Shown here one piece after another: positions 36,640-47,439 of a DNA stretch of 64,000 nt. The DNA lies in contig NC_079882.1 of NCBI RefSeq assembly GCF_029227915.1, positions 25,921,001 to 25,985,000 on the forward strand, given 5' to 3'. The DNA comes from Hydractinia symbiolongicarpus (Eukaryota; Cnidaria; Hydrozoa; Anthoathecata; Hydractiniidae). Under the pieces are notes generated by a model. That model saw nothing but the letters and a program-made list of their open reading frames with translations, did not search any database and was not told the origin of the DNA. The position numbers and the translations under genes were made by a program. The first letter of the stretch is position 1. The number at the start of each line of letters is the position of its first letter.

Positions 36640-37990
36640 TTTAAATCACCTACAGTAGCTACATACTATCTTCAAAAGCTAGTTCCTCAGCTACTTTTTT
36701 CAGTAATTTTTCTCTATATTTTTCACTTTGAAATATTTAGATCTGTTTTTATACAACGCAGGATATTAGTGAACAGCTTTGGACATTCCTCGACTGTTCG
36801 TTCTATCTTTTATGCCGACCATTCACAATACATATTTATTAACGCGTTTAGCGCCTAAACCGCGGTTAACACCGTTAACCCCCTTAAAACTGTCAATGTG
36901 AAAAAGGTTTAAGGGCTTTAAACGTTTATCTTTAGCACGAAAAATATCTCACACGTGATTGACTAAGGTAAAATTTTGCATCAACGTTAGTAAGGCTAAT
37001 TCAAGATATATATTTTGTAAAGAAAATTTAAAATTTATCTAGATAGTTAAATTTACTACGACTTTCTCCTGCAAAATTATAACTAGCTTCACTATTCTAC
37101 TTCCTACGAAAACAACCCAATGTTGCAAGTTAACAGTTAAGTTTGTTTTAATCAAGATTTTGGTGACAAGCCGACTGAATTCTCTTTAAATCTTATCTTA
37201 GTGGGCTTATTAAATTCTTCATCACATTTCTTATAATATATCTAAAAATCGTGTATATGTATGTAAACATGAAGAACGTACTTGATATCCTATCAAGGCC
37301 CATGGATTGTACACTAAAACGTAAACTTCACTATACACTTTTCTGGCATATCATTGCATTTTCAATGAGAATATTCCCACAAATTTTTAATCTATTAATG
37401 CCAGGTGTCGTAACTGCATTCAAAAAATGGAGTGAAAAATACAGGTGATACGTCGCAGTATCCAGTGGTGAATATGTGTCGTCATCCACTGGCTAATTGT
37501 GTACAGAACATAATGACCCATAATTTAAAAGACAAGGAATGATGAATGCATCACAGCTTTATAATCTTGGATTGACTGCAGATACCCAATATTTTATGAC
37601 CTTTAACCTGGATGTAACGAAAATTCAAACCCTCAGTCAGTACAGAAACCAAGAATTCAAAATAAATTGTCAGAAACTAGCTTGTTGTCAAGACAAATAA
37701 AGAAAAATCACAGTTTAAGACACAAATACTCTCTACATTTATATTTAACGTGTTCGTATTATACAATGTCTTGGTTCTTTGACATGATACTCTCTTCTTA
37801 CATAATGATCATTATGAATTTTGCAAAAAAATATATTTTTGCATGTCTTGCATGAGATCTTTTTTCTTCTTGAAATTAAATTTTCACCACAAGATAACTA
37901 GGTAGATTTACTATACAATGTCTTACAATGCCTACTCTTAATACATTTTGAGAATATGGAAAATGACATGATAGCTTACTTACAAATGTA
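36640..37990. other. Gene-less stretch
   Basis: Contains a G+C-richer patch at 36840-36930 with interrupted inverted similarity (GCCTAAACCGCGGTTAAC and GGTTTAAGGGC), possibly an old MITE end. Frames at 37251-37448 and 37667-37855 are unremarkable. Confidence 0.3.
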
Positions 37991-37993
37991 TAA

Positions 37994-38281
37994 AGGGGGA
38001 TTTTCACGAAGCGAATTGAACGGCGAATTCGATGGCGAATTCGCTTTTTAATTTTCACGACAAAATAAATTAGGCGCCAAAGTCATTGTTTACATTACTA
38101 ACCGCGCTCTGATTAGTCAAAAACTAGCAGCAAAACCTTTAGCCGCGAAAAAGTAGGAACTGTTTCTACTTTTCAGCGAAGCGAATATTTCGATGCAAAA
38201 TCAAAATAAACAAAACTGCGCATGCTCAGATGCAATTCGCCGTCGAATTCGCCGTTCAATTTGCTTCGTGAAAATCCCCCT
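37994..38281. mobile_element. 288-bp Harbinger-like MITE
   Basis: The ends are long inverted repeats of about 50 bases, starting AGGGGGATTTTCACGAAGC on both sides with few mismatches. They are flanked by TAA (37991-37993 and 38282-38284). The length, TIR and 3-base TWA-type duplication fit a PIF/Harbinger MITE. Inner sequence includes further GAATTCGC-type subrepeats. No coding potential. Confidence 0.8.
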
Positions 38282-38710
38282 TAAACAATATTTACGTACA
38301 AACAGTATTTAATTATAAATGTATAATGATAAACTAGTTATTGCACTGAAGCCTCGTACAATATCAAATACATTTTTTGAGTTCAGAAATTTTTGTTTTT
38401 ATTTTCCTCGTAAAATAACCAGACAAATATATCAGGGCTTGAAAAAATTGCCATATTGTACTCCGTACCGTTTGATGACTAGTACTTATACAGAAACTAT
38501 TAATTGGTTGTACCTAATAGAAAACATTACGCTACATGATACGAAGACACATGACAAACGCAAAGAAAACAGTAAAAGTATTCTCAACAACAAGCACTGT
38601 TTTTTGCTTAGATATGCTCGTTAAACTTTAGATATGCTCGTTAAACTCGAATCGGTGTAATATCACACCACCATCGTTTTTTAACGGCCAACAAAGCTTG
38701 TAAAATTGGC

Positions 38711-40189
38711 TTATAAACATCTAGCTTTAACTTGCATGTCCCGTAATAATTTTTTTACGTCTTTTCTCCATTTGGCATCTAATATACTATAAATTATAGG
38801 ATTGATAGCAACGTGAAGGGGGTATGGTACATTTGCTATGTACATTAAAATAAAATAAGTGGTTATGTCACCCGTTCGAATCATTTCTCCTGTCCATCCA
38901 CGCGTATCGAAATATATGTAAGCAATATGTCTTGGAAAGACAAAGGTAATGAACGCAATAACTACAGCTAGTAACATGTACATTGTTTTTTTATTATCAG
39001 TGACGCGTTTTAAGCGTAATCTTGGATCAGCAATCCAATTTTCATTTCCAAATGTTACTGTGCCATGCAAATTCAGTATAATACGTATATACAAGAATGT
39101 TATTATTACAACTGGAATGAAAAAGTACATAATCACAATATAGCTGTTGTAAATGGTCGTATCGTTTTCTAATCTAGGCCACATCGGTCTGCATATTTTT
39201 GCTATATCGGTTTTGTTATATAAAATCAATGGAATTATGGACGCGATTCCAAGTACTATGTTAAAGGCAAGAATACACTGCATACCACTTTTGGATATTC
39301 CTCGGCGAAACGGCTCTAAAATTCCTATGTAACGTTCCATACTTATAATTAGTATAATGCCAATAGCTACCATCGAACCGAGCATTTCGGAACTTTTCAA
39401 GACCTTGCACATTGCTAATCCATATAACCAACCTGTTGTCCAATATTTTGGAACAGAGTAAATAAATTGTAGTACCGCAAAGAGTAAGTCTGAAGCCGCT
39501 AAATGTGCAAACAAAGTTTTGCAGGTCGACTGTCCTTTCCTATTTACAATAGCGACAACTAGGACTAAAGTATTTCCTGCCATTCCAGCCAATGCAGCAA
39601 CTATACCAATACTGGCATGTGTCCTGACATATACAGCATCGTACACAATGATGATGTGATTTGTGCTGTTCAAAAATTTTTCTAAATGACACACCGATTC
39701 AAATATTTTGTGCTTTTCTTCAATCTTAAATATTTCACATGAGCATTTATTTTTTGAAACGTTGAAAAACCAACAGAGTTGATCAAGACTATCTATTAAT
39801 GGTGGAGCAACACTTCTACTCATTCGACAAAAATTCTTTTCTTCTTTTTTACGTAATAATTTGAATTGTTGACATTGGCACTGCGTGCTAGTCAAGTTAA
39901 AATAAGAGCATGCTTTTTCCATGATATTAGGTAACCAAACATTTTTATGTTTTGTTGTATTGTAGGAAATTCGATCTGATTCGGTAACAGTACATAAATT
40001 TGCATGGTTAGTCGAATATTTTACGTCGAATAAAGAGCATCTGCATTTTGATTGGTTAATTCGAAAGGCACGACATGCATTTAAAAGATCTTTCTGTAAC
40101 TTCGAAGACTCTATTCCTTCTTCCTCCTTCAAAGATTTCGATTTAGTTAGTAACAAGTAAAATATGATGACAATGGCTAAAGTTCTCAT
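38711..40189 (-). CDS. GPCR C: near-duplicate of GPCR B with shortened ends (492 aa)
   Basis: Intronless receptor starting at an ATG (40189-40187). The signal peptide (1-19) leads almost directly into three Cys modules, C39-C66, C94-C121 and C139-C167. Helices, ERY (285-287), VFPRHIAYIYFD and NPIIY (463-467) follow. From the second module to the end of helix 7 it is nearly identical to the 27.3-kb gene at DNA level. The first module is clearly more diverged (RAFRINQSK against NGFRIDKAI). Relative to that gene it lacks about 175 N-terminal residues (glycosylation-rich segment and degenerate Cys region) and the Ser-rich tail, ending QVKARCL. Same strand, about 11 kb upstream of GPCR B. Likely a functional paralogue; the ligand is unknown. 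Confidence 0.92.
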   Translation of the reverse strand: MRTLAIVIIFYLLLTKSKSLKEEEGIESSKLQKDLLNACRAFRINQSKCRCSLFDVKYSTNHANLCTVTESDRISYNTTKHKNVWLPNIMEKACSYFNLTSTQCQCQQFKLLRKKEEKNFCRMSRSVAPPLIDSLDQLCWFFNVSKNKCSCEIFKIEEKHKIFESVCHLEKFLNSTNHIIIVYDAVYVRTHASIGIVAALAGMAGNTLVLVVAIVNRKGQSTCKTLFAHLAASDLLFAVLQFIYSVPKYWTTGWLYGLAMCKVLKSSEMLGSMVAIGIILIISMERYIGILEPFRRGISKSGMQCILAFNIVLGIASIIPLILYNKTDIAKICRPMWPRLENDTTIYNSYIVIMYFFIPVVIITFLYIRIILNLHGTVTFGNENWIADPRLRLKRVTDNKKTMYMLLAVVIAFITFVFPRHIAYIYFDTRGWTGEMIRTGDITTYFILMYIANVPYPLHVAINPIIYSILDAKWRKDVKKLLRDMQVKARCL

Positions 40190-40757
40190 GATGCATGGAC
40201 GAATTCAAACCAATAACAATAATAAACTTCGTAGATACGATCGGTGGAAATTTTCCCGCAAAATAACTCCTGCAATTTTATCTCTTTCTATTTTCCTGGT
40301 TCTCAATGTAGCAAAATCTTGCCGGACAAAAGTGCCGCTAAATACACGTTGACGTTAATTTGTTTACAAGCTCCACACGGAGAAACACTTCAAATCGTGA
40401 CAAATTTTCAGTAGTTTTTTTTACATAAAATCTATCAAAAGTTACAGCTGTCTTTTATTTATTCATTCTCAGATTTAATTAAATATCTTTTACTGCTTTC
40501 AATTCCGGAGATAGAAGAAATTGATTTTATTTTCTTGTCCAATTTTTTTTTTTGCACAAAATTAATTAAATCTAACTGATAACATAACCACCACCCCATT
40601 GAATAGCACACCTTTGTCACATAAAACTGCAGTCGATAATTGAAAATAAAGAGTTAAACAAAGGTAAAAAATCTCATTCGGCCTAAAATCCATCAAGAAG
40701 CACGTATACTTCGTTATTTCCACCTCATATACCATTCATATTACTAATCAAAGAGGG
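40190..40757. other. Upstream region of GPCR C
   Basis: No further gene is supportable. The DNA has no recognisable similarity to the upstream region of GPCR B, so the duplicated block ends near the first module. Confidence 0.35.
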
Positions 40758-40975
40758 TTTGGTCTACTCGGTCTGGGGGGGGGGGGGGGGGCTTCTTTAA
40801 ACAGAATGCTAAAATCCGCTCTAGAATTAAAGTATTTTAACAGATCGTGGACTAATTTCAAGCTTCCGATGACGTCACGGAAAAAGTGCTGATACTTTGT
40901 TCCTTTTATCACATACGTGTGCCAAGTTTAAATACAATTTGGACAAGCCTGTCAAAAGTTATGGATCCCTTAGTT
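40758..40975 (-). mobile_element. Rearranged relative of the 31.6-kb piggyBac-type MITE
   Basis: Starts with a degenerate TIR (GTCTACTCGGTCTGGGG) and an 18-base G run. In reverse orientation relative to the 31631 element it then matches that element's interior: an AAACAGAATG...CGCTCTAGAA block, TTTCAAGCTT..GATGACGTCAC, TTGTTCCTTTTATCACAT and GTGTGCCAAGTTT. The segment between the terminus and the first interior block is deleted, and the far TIR is missing. The 72-codon frame at 40909-41127 overlaps it and is not called. Confidence 0.6.
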
Positions 40976-41543
40976 TGGACAGCAAACTGGGTGCAGCGGT
41001 TTGTACATGCAAACTGGCTCGTGCTACAGGGATGTATTTCTTCGATTGAAGTATAAGAATACAACCCTCCTGCAAGTTCATATAAAAACACAATTATCCA
41101 GCCACCAATTGCCACTTTAGCAGTCAAGAGTCACTTAAGTGTCTTGTAGTTTTGTAAAAACCTACTTCACTGTATAAGATTGTTTCAAGACTTGCCAGTC
41201 CACAAATCCATGACAGAGTCACAAAAATGAAAAAGACATGGACATATCCGAAATACTCAATAGTCCATGCAAAAGCTTTCCACAATATATCGATAGTATA
41301 GTTACAATAACAAATTAATTTGTTGGCGTATTTTGTAGGTCATACTCTATCCATCCTTGTTGTTTGTTTGAAGAGTGATAAGAAGACCTAACATCGCACG
41401 TTGGGTGTAGCCCTACAGGTAACGTTGCCTTTTCGTAAAGGATGTACCCACAAAATATTATTTTTGTAAATGTTTGAGCACATACTGTAAACCCAATCAT
41501 ACCTGGGTTGTAGTTATCTAGTGTGTTTCAAATTTGGATGAAT
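40976..41543. other. Gene-less stretch
   Basis: Nothing supportable beyond the short frames at 40909-41127 and 41315-41500, which lack recognisable features. Confidence 0.3.
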
Positions 41544-41544
41544 C

Positions 41545-41614
41545 CATATTGACCACATATTGACCACATATTGACCACATATTGACCACATATTGACCAC
41601 ATATTGACCACATT
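41545..41614. repeat. 11-bp tandem repeat
   Basis: About six copies of CATATTGACCA in perfect tandem, followed by a degenerate copy. Confidence 0.9.
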
Positions 41615-41884
41615 GACTGCATATATATAACTTACGATTTTAATTTTTTAATTAAGCAGCTAGCATTACAACAAAGGACTGAAACACAAAAACGCCTAGC
41701 TATACTATTTTTGTGCCACATTAATCACTAGGCTTAAAATGCGCCACAACAAGCGTGAATTAAGATTTCTACTGCAAAAGTTTCCTCTACCAAGGATTTA
41801 GAAGCACGTCTTCAACCCTATTCTACAAGATCACTAACAAGACCCAATATAAAATTCCTTTTCATCGGTGTAGTGTATCACTTG

Positions 41885-41978
41885 GTAATGCCGTCGCAAT
41901 TTGTAATGCCGTCGCAATTTGTAATGCCGTCGTAATTTGTAATGCCGTCGTAATTTGTGATCCCGTCGCACTTTGTAA
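41885..41978. repeat. 18-bp tandem repeat
   Basis: About five copies of TAATGCCGTCGCAATTTG with single C/T differences, then decayed TTTGTAA-containing units to about 42065. Confidence 0.9.
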
Positions 41979-42065
41979 CCTATTTTGTCGCGCAAAGCTA
42001 CCCCATTTTGTAATCTTTACATGTTGCACTTTGTAACCTTACCTTGTCACTCTTTGTAATCCCGT

Positions 42066-44645
42066 AAAAATGATGAATATAAGAATTTGATCAATACAGA
42101 AGAGTTTTTCATACGAATCTAAATACTCTCTCTTCCATATATTTCTGAGCTAATGAAACTTATAAATACTTGGTATTTCGTGTATATAAAGGAGAGATTT
42201 TTATTTTGTTGATATGCATTTTCGTGTTATGAATCTACATAAACATTTATCAACTGTAAAAATTCAACTTGTAGAACAAAATCGTATTTTTCTGCAAGTA
42301 AGACTTATCTGATATTCTTTTTTTAATCACTGTTTTCTCTCTATTTGTTTTAACATTGATATGTGTTTTAAACGTAAAATCCTCTCTGGAAAATTTCTTG
42401 TGAATAACCCAAGACTTGATAACTTTATCTTTTTAAAATTAATCAGCAATGAAAAAATCAAACGTTGCGTTGTTGATTTCTTATGAACCGGAAATAAACT
42501 GGAGCATGCACGTTTCCTTTGCACTTCGCGCTGTGTATCTATTCATTTTGTGTTAAAATTTAAAAAAAAATAAAATTTAGTAGTATTGCGAATACAAAAG
42601 TACGTGTTTTATTATCAACAAAAAAGCTGGCTAGCTTCAAAACTGGGGTTTTACTGAACAGCATTAAAAAAATTAACATTCGTCGAATTTTCTGTACGAA
42701 ATCTCCCAATCTCAAAACTGAGGAGCATGCACTGTTGTTGCTGTTGGGATTACTACTGCCCTGTATCAAGCTCTGTCGTACTACGCTTTGCTACGAAAGT
42801 TGATAGACCATGCGAACGCAGAGAAATGTTCTATGGATAATCTACGACCGCGTAGCCAAGGAAACATTGATGAATAACAAGATACAACAAAGATGGAACC
42901 AATGTTATGACGGAGCTGGGTTTTTTTGTTAGTGAGGATACACAAAGCCTATTTCTAATCATCAACGTATTGCAAACCAATAAAAACTTAGGCCTCGCTT
43001 GGCTAGCATTTGCGACAGGTGATGCTAGACTAATTATTAAAAATCGTTTTTATTACTTTTCACAAACGCAAGACTGAAATATAACGAAATAGAAAAGTTA
43101 CACCATTTTTTTAAGTAAATAAGGTTTCTAAAAATAGTTAAAAGTTGTACCAGTAAAACCATGTTTTAATAACACAATATCCCTGCATGAGAGCTAGTTT
43201 ATGTTAATAAAATATATAAAGCATCAAGAAAACACTTTAAAGCATGGAAGATAAGAAATTAATTAAGGCAACAAAAGGACAAGCATTGAAAAGTCGTAGT
43301 CAGGCGTGAAAAACATGGAGAAGTCATACATTACAATATTGACATATTAAAGAAAATTGTGGAGATTTAAGCGAAAAAGATCTCCGCCGTATTATAGTCG
43401 TATAAGCGTGGACTAACTGTCTTGTTACATGCTAATTATCAGTTCTCCCTAAATGTTAACTTTCTTCTTCTATATAGTCTGGCCCATTTTATAATCTGTC
43501 GATTTTTTAGATTTTATGCACAAGCGTGGAAATTCCATCAAAACATAAACATCGAAGCTCGTTTATGCCACTAGGATAAAATATTATATTCTATTGCTAT
43601 GTTGAAGCAAACATAATAAATTATGATGTATGAAAAAAGCATAACAGCTACCTTTAGGTTGGTAAAAAACAACACAAGAAGTAACAATGGCTAGCCCAGA
43701 ATGGACTCATACCAAACTAAATGGAAAACTTGAGAGAAAAGCACAAAATAGAGCTAGCTAGCTGTCTGTGTGTATTAAATTGCCATCTAACTGACACTGA
43801 CTACGGTAGCTGGTCTGCCATATACGTCTGTGATAGCCAAAATAATAAAAAGCATTTTACTAAGATTTACATAGGTGTGATAGTATAGAAAACATACGCA
43901 GCATTTACAAGACAAAAAAAGATCTTTTTCAAACCCGAGCATGCAGCTTTTAAAATGGCAGATTAAACGTAAATTTTACTAACCGAGTCTGAGATACGCA
44001 TATCTTCACTTAAATCCCAGAAGATCAGGATTTTGTTCGAGGTTCCAGCCGAAACTAGAAGCTGTGTGTTCCACAGCTAATAAAAGCGCGCAAATTTTTC
44101 TTTTTCTTTTTTCTTTGTTGGTTTTAAGGTAATTTAATATTTTAAATTTATCTTAAAATATCGAAAATTTCTTTACAAATATTGTCCGCTATAGACAGGT
44201 CGGTTTTAGGGGCTGTAAATTTGAACCTTAAACGACGTCCCCTGCATAAAGGTTTTGTTATAAGAGTTCGTTATTGACTTTTTTTTCATTGGTTATCTTA
44301 GAATATATCGCGCTTTAAAGGATTTTTAAAGCTTTTTGTTCATTTCTATAGCCACGTTAGAAAATTTTACGGGCAGTTTAGAGTGATTGTTGCAGTAGCT
44401 GTAAAAAGATATTTTTAACAGAATATTATTGTAGCTTCGATTAGAACAGAAAAACAACAGTATTGGAGTAATGTGGTGCTGACGTTGTACAATTTCTTTT
44501 GAGATTCCAACGCCTTATCAATTTTCGACTGTTGGCTGCCTAAGAAACGTGAAGTAATTGTTTCAGCAAGCTGCCAATGTTTACTCTTGGTGACGTTGAA
44601 GTGTATCTTATAAACATATAGGGTTTATACAAGCTTACACACAAA
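42066..44645. other. Long gene-less stretch
   Basis: AT-rich with no supportable gene. Frames at 42327-42524 and 42560-42769 have random-like composition. Confidence 0.3.
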
Positions 44646-44698
44646 ATTTTATTGCAAAACAAGTTACAGATCTCCAGTTATTGGGTCGTCACCAAAAA

Positions 44699-44910
44699 AT
44701 TAAGAGGCCTGGGACGAGCAAACGTGTTTCATTTTGGCAAAAAAATTATGAATCTATTAAACTATAATAAAAAAAAACAACACTATACAGATCGACTAAA
44801 ACAGTATCAGTTTGACATTAAAAAAACATGGCAAATTATAAAAGAAGTTATTGGGAATAAAAAGACAGTAAGTTCATTCCCAAAGAGACTGATTTCAAAT
44901 GCGGCCAGGA
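44699..44910 (+). pseudogene. Non-LTR retrotransposon fragment (linker before the RT)
   Basis: The frame at 44652-44981 includes LKQYQFDIKKTWQIIKEVIG followed by NKKTVSS and FPKRL. This is the typical segment between the endonuclease and reverse transcriptase of jockey/CR1-like LINEs. The sequence loses similarity after ISN, probably by frameshift. The preceding bases (44699-44746, AAGAGGCCTGGGACGAGCAAAC...) recur at 60247-60292 inside a DNA2 intron. Confidence 0.55.
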
Positions 44911-44983
44911 AAATTAATCACAGTTTCTCGTCCACTGCCCACATGTTTAAGCACCATATGAAATGTTTTTTATCTCTATAATA

Positions 44984-45302
44984 ATAGCCGTATTCCGTCT
45001 GTCTGCCTTTGCACCGACCCCCCGCTGAGTTAGAAAATGATGTTACGGAAACACGAATATCAAATGCGATATATTTTTATCCACTTTGTTGCGACAGGTC
45101 AATTTAAAGGACGAGCGAACGCGACGGGCGACCCCGTGGATTTTTCCACGGGTTAACGACTAGTCTATATTATAATACCCGTATACATCTGTCTGGCACG
45201 CAAAATGGTAGCTAAGCTGCGCAGGTAGCGAGACACACGCAATGCGGTATAAAAAGGACGGGCGAACCCGTGGATTTGTCCACGGGCTAACGACTAGTTT
45301 TT
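44984..45302. repeat. Hairpin repeat family H, two adjacent units
   Basis: Two units, each with CCGTGGATTT(TT)CCACGG hairpin cores and ending in GGGTTAACGACTAGT or GGCTAACGACTAGT (45153-45166, 45282-45299). The first unit includes GATATATTTTTATCCACTTTGTTGCGAC. The orientation is the reverse of the 54-kb cluster. Confidence 0.7.
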
Positions 45303-46074
45303 AAAGATATGCAAAATTATATGTAAAAATTTCCATTTTATTTACTATAAAGCCATTCGGCAGTCATTTTCTTTTTATCCAAGGCACTATTCTATAATGA
45401 AGAACGTCTTTCTGTATAGTTTTCAAAATTTTCTGATTGCAAAATACGCTTTACCTTGTTTGCCTTACCAAAGAAGTAAATTAAGTCCCAGGAAGTTAAG
45501 GAGTTATGGAATGTTTAAATTTTTGTTTGCACCCTAATTTAAGGTAACTGGATTATGCAGGACATGTACAATTTTCTCTGCCTAATTGCATAAACAGCAT
45601 AATATGGTGACATTTTCTAGGAACTGTGATTTAATTTCTCTTGCCCTTGCGTCAATCAAATCCTTAAAAATAAGCACTTTTGAAATGATTTGACCAGATT
45701 CGGACACTGTCAGCACCTTTGTTGGCATGGCTGGAACTTTTTATTTAAAGATTAGTAAAATTGCCTAATTTTTTATTTTTCACTTGCCGATGGACTGAGC
45801 AACCCATTATTTAGCGCCTAAATGACTTTAACATCAATTTGTCTTGTTCACCTGGCTAAAAGAAAAAATAAGATAATTTGATTGTTATAAATTTGTCAAC
45901 TGGCCAAAAAACCATAAGTATGGCAAGTTTGGGCAAATTAGTAAATACAATGTGTAGTTTCTCGTTGAAAAACAGTGCTTTCAATTCTGATGTCATGGTC
46001 ACAAAAAGTATTGATCTATATTTAATGTGGTTAGCCTCATTACTTCCAATAAATTTATCCTGTCAATATTTTCC
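45303..46074. other. Gene-less stretch
   Basis: No gene recognised. The 73-codon frame at 45878-46099 partly overlaps the SINE. Confidence 0.3.
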
Positions 46075-46230
46075 AGGGGGACAACAAAGGCGGTTTTAGA
46101 GTGTTAAAAAGCTTCCATTTCAGCTACGGAAACGTTTTAAATTTCTGTTCAATAACCAGCCACGGTTATGTGGGATTGAACCCATATAAATATGAAGTTA
46201 ACACTTTACCGACTGAAATACCAATCCCCA
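46075..46230 (-). mobile_element. tRNA-derived SINE, copy 2
   Basis: Read on the minus strand: a tRNA-like head with A box TATTTCAGTCGGTAAAG and an intact B box GGGTTCAATCCC (about 46216-46145). The body GTTTCCGTAGCTGAAATGGAAGCT...ACACTCTAAAAC (about 46135-46080) corresponds to the copy at 14288. The anticodon arm is degenerate, so it is not a working tRNA. Confidence 0.6.
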
Positions 46231-46288
46231 AAAGAAGACAACTCTAAGTAAACAGAGTTGCATGACTTTATTTTTTATATCAACCATG

Positions 46289-46927
46289 TTGTACCTTATT
46301 CCACGAAATTAACGAGTCAAGAAATTAAGGGGAATTAAATTAACGGTCATGAAATTAACGCGGTTCAATAAAATTATTTTGAAAAAGGCATTAATGATCG
46401 CGGCCGAGCAAGGTTGTTTCCAAAAATGTATTTAATTAACGCGAGTCTGAGAAAGAAGAGAAAAAAAATTTCAAGCTGAAAAAACATTTTTTAACAGTAA
46501 GTAACTTTTTTGTATGATATGAACTTGTAATTTTCTCTAGCGCTTTTAACGTTTCTGTTATCCCAGCCGCCCTCCAACCAGTAGTGATGATGTTACGACC
46601 TTTTTCGGTTTGGAAAAACTCGTAGATACTCTTTACGAGTTTCGCATGTTCTGGTTTCAAAGTTGACAAGCGAAGATCAAGTTCAATGGTTGTCACGTCA
46701 CGATCAGAGTTTAGATAGTGAAGCGGTTTCTCTATTATAAGGCGGTTTGGAAATCAAAATAAAAGTTTTTGTTGTTTGGAAAGACAATTTTGGAAGGAAA
46801 TGTGCTTTCAGTTAATTTTCTACTTAACAGTCTTTAAATTAACACTGCATTTAATTAACGGTAATTATATTAACACAAATTTTAAAAAACCTCGTTTGAC
46901 TCGTTAATTTCATGGAAGAAGGTACAA
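46289..46927. mobile_element. 639-bp TIR element with a transposase fragment
   Basis: The ends are 31-bp inverted repeats starting TTGTACCTT and containing GAAATTAACGAGTCA, with two mismatches. No clear target duplication is visible. Inside, the minus-strand frame 46480-46696 encodes KPEHAKLVKSIYEFF followed by GRNIITTGWRAAGI. It resembles the C-terminal end of pogo/Tigger-like DDE transposase proteins from invertebrates, but this is from memory of the motif and moderate at best. A TTAATTAACG-type motif recurs inside. Confidence 0.55.
46619..46722. repeat. 104-bp perfect duplicate, copy 1
   Basis: Identical to 47336-47439. It includes the coding stretch for the N-terminal half of the transposase-like fragment. 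Confidence 0.85.
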
Positions 46928-47335
46928 AATGCATATTCTTTAAAATTTCAATATATTGTGTCTACTCTGATGTTATATGCGAAAATTTGAGCTTTGTGTA
47001 GAACAGAGGCTGGATAACTTATAAGAACGCAGTTACATTGAAAAATACTTCGAATTTTGAATTATATTGCAATGTATATCATTGTTTTATTATGTTTAAA
47101 CTTTAAAAATAATATGCGATGATGACGAAATAATGTTGTTGTTGTTTGTTTGTTTTAGGCCTTTTAATGTTTCAATAATGATCTCATTACTTTGATCTGC
47201 ATATCGCTTTGTAATAGGATTTTGTGAGTAAATATAAAGAGCCTAAGGAAGATTACCTACCTTAGGTAGGTAATCTTGGTTAATTTTTTCGAATTTGCGA
47301 GTTTTATTCATAGTCGCCAAGTTGTGTGAAAATTC

Positions 47336-47439
47336 TCGTAGATACTCTTTACGAGTTTCGCATGTTCTGGTTTCAAAGTTGACAAGCGAAGATCAAGTTC
47401 AATGGTTGTCACGTCACGATCAGAGTTTAGATAGTGAAA
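47336..47439. repeat. 104-bp perfect duplicate, copy 2
   Basis: Identical to 46619-46722 but about 400 bases outside the TIR element. The flanks differ at once on both sides. It could be a second element relic or an assembly artefact. Confidence 0.85.

Noticed and set aside
41885-41978. Possible CRISPR-like array
   Set aside because: Units are contiguous without spacers, and the sequence is clearly animal nuclear DNA.
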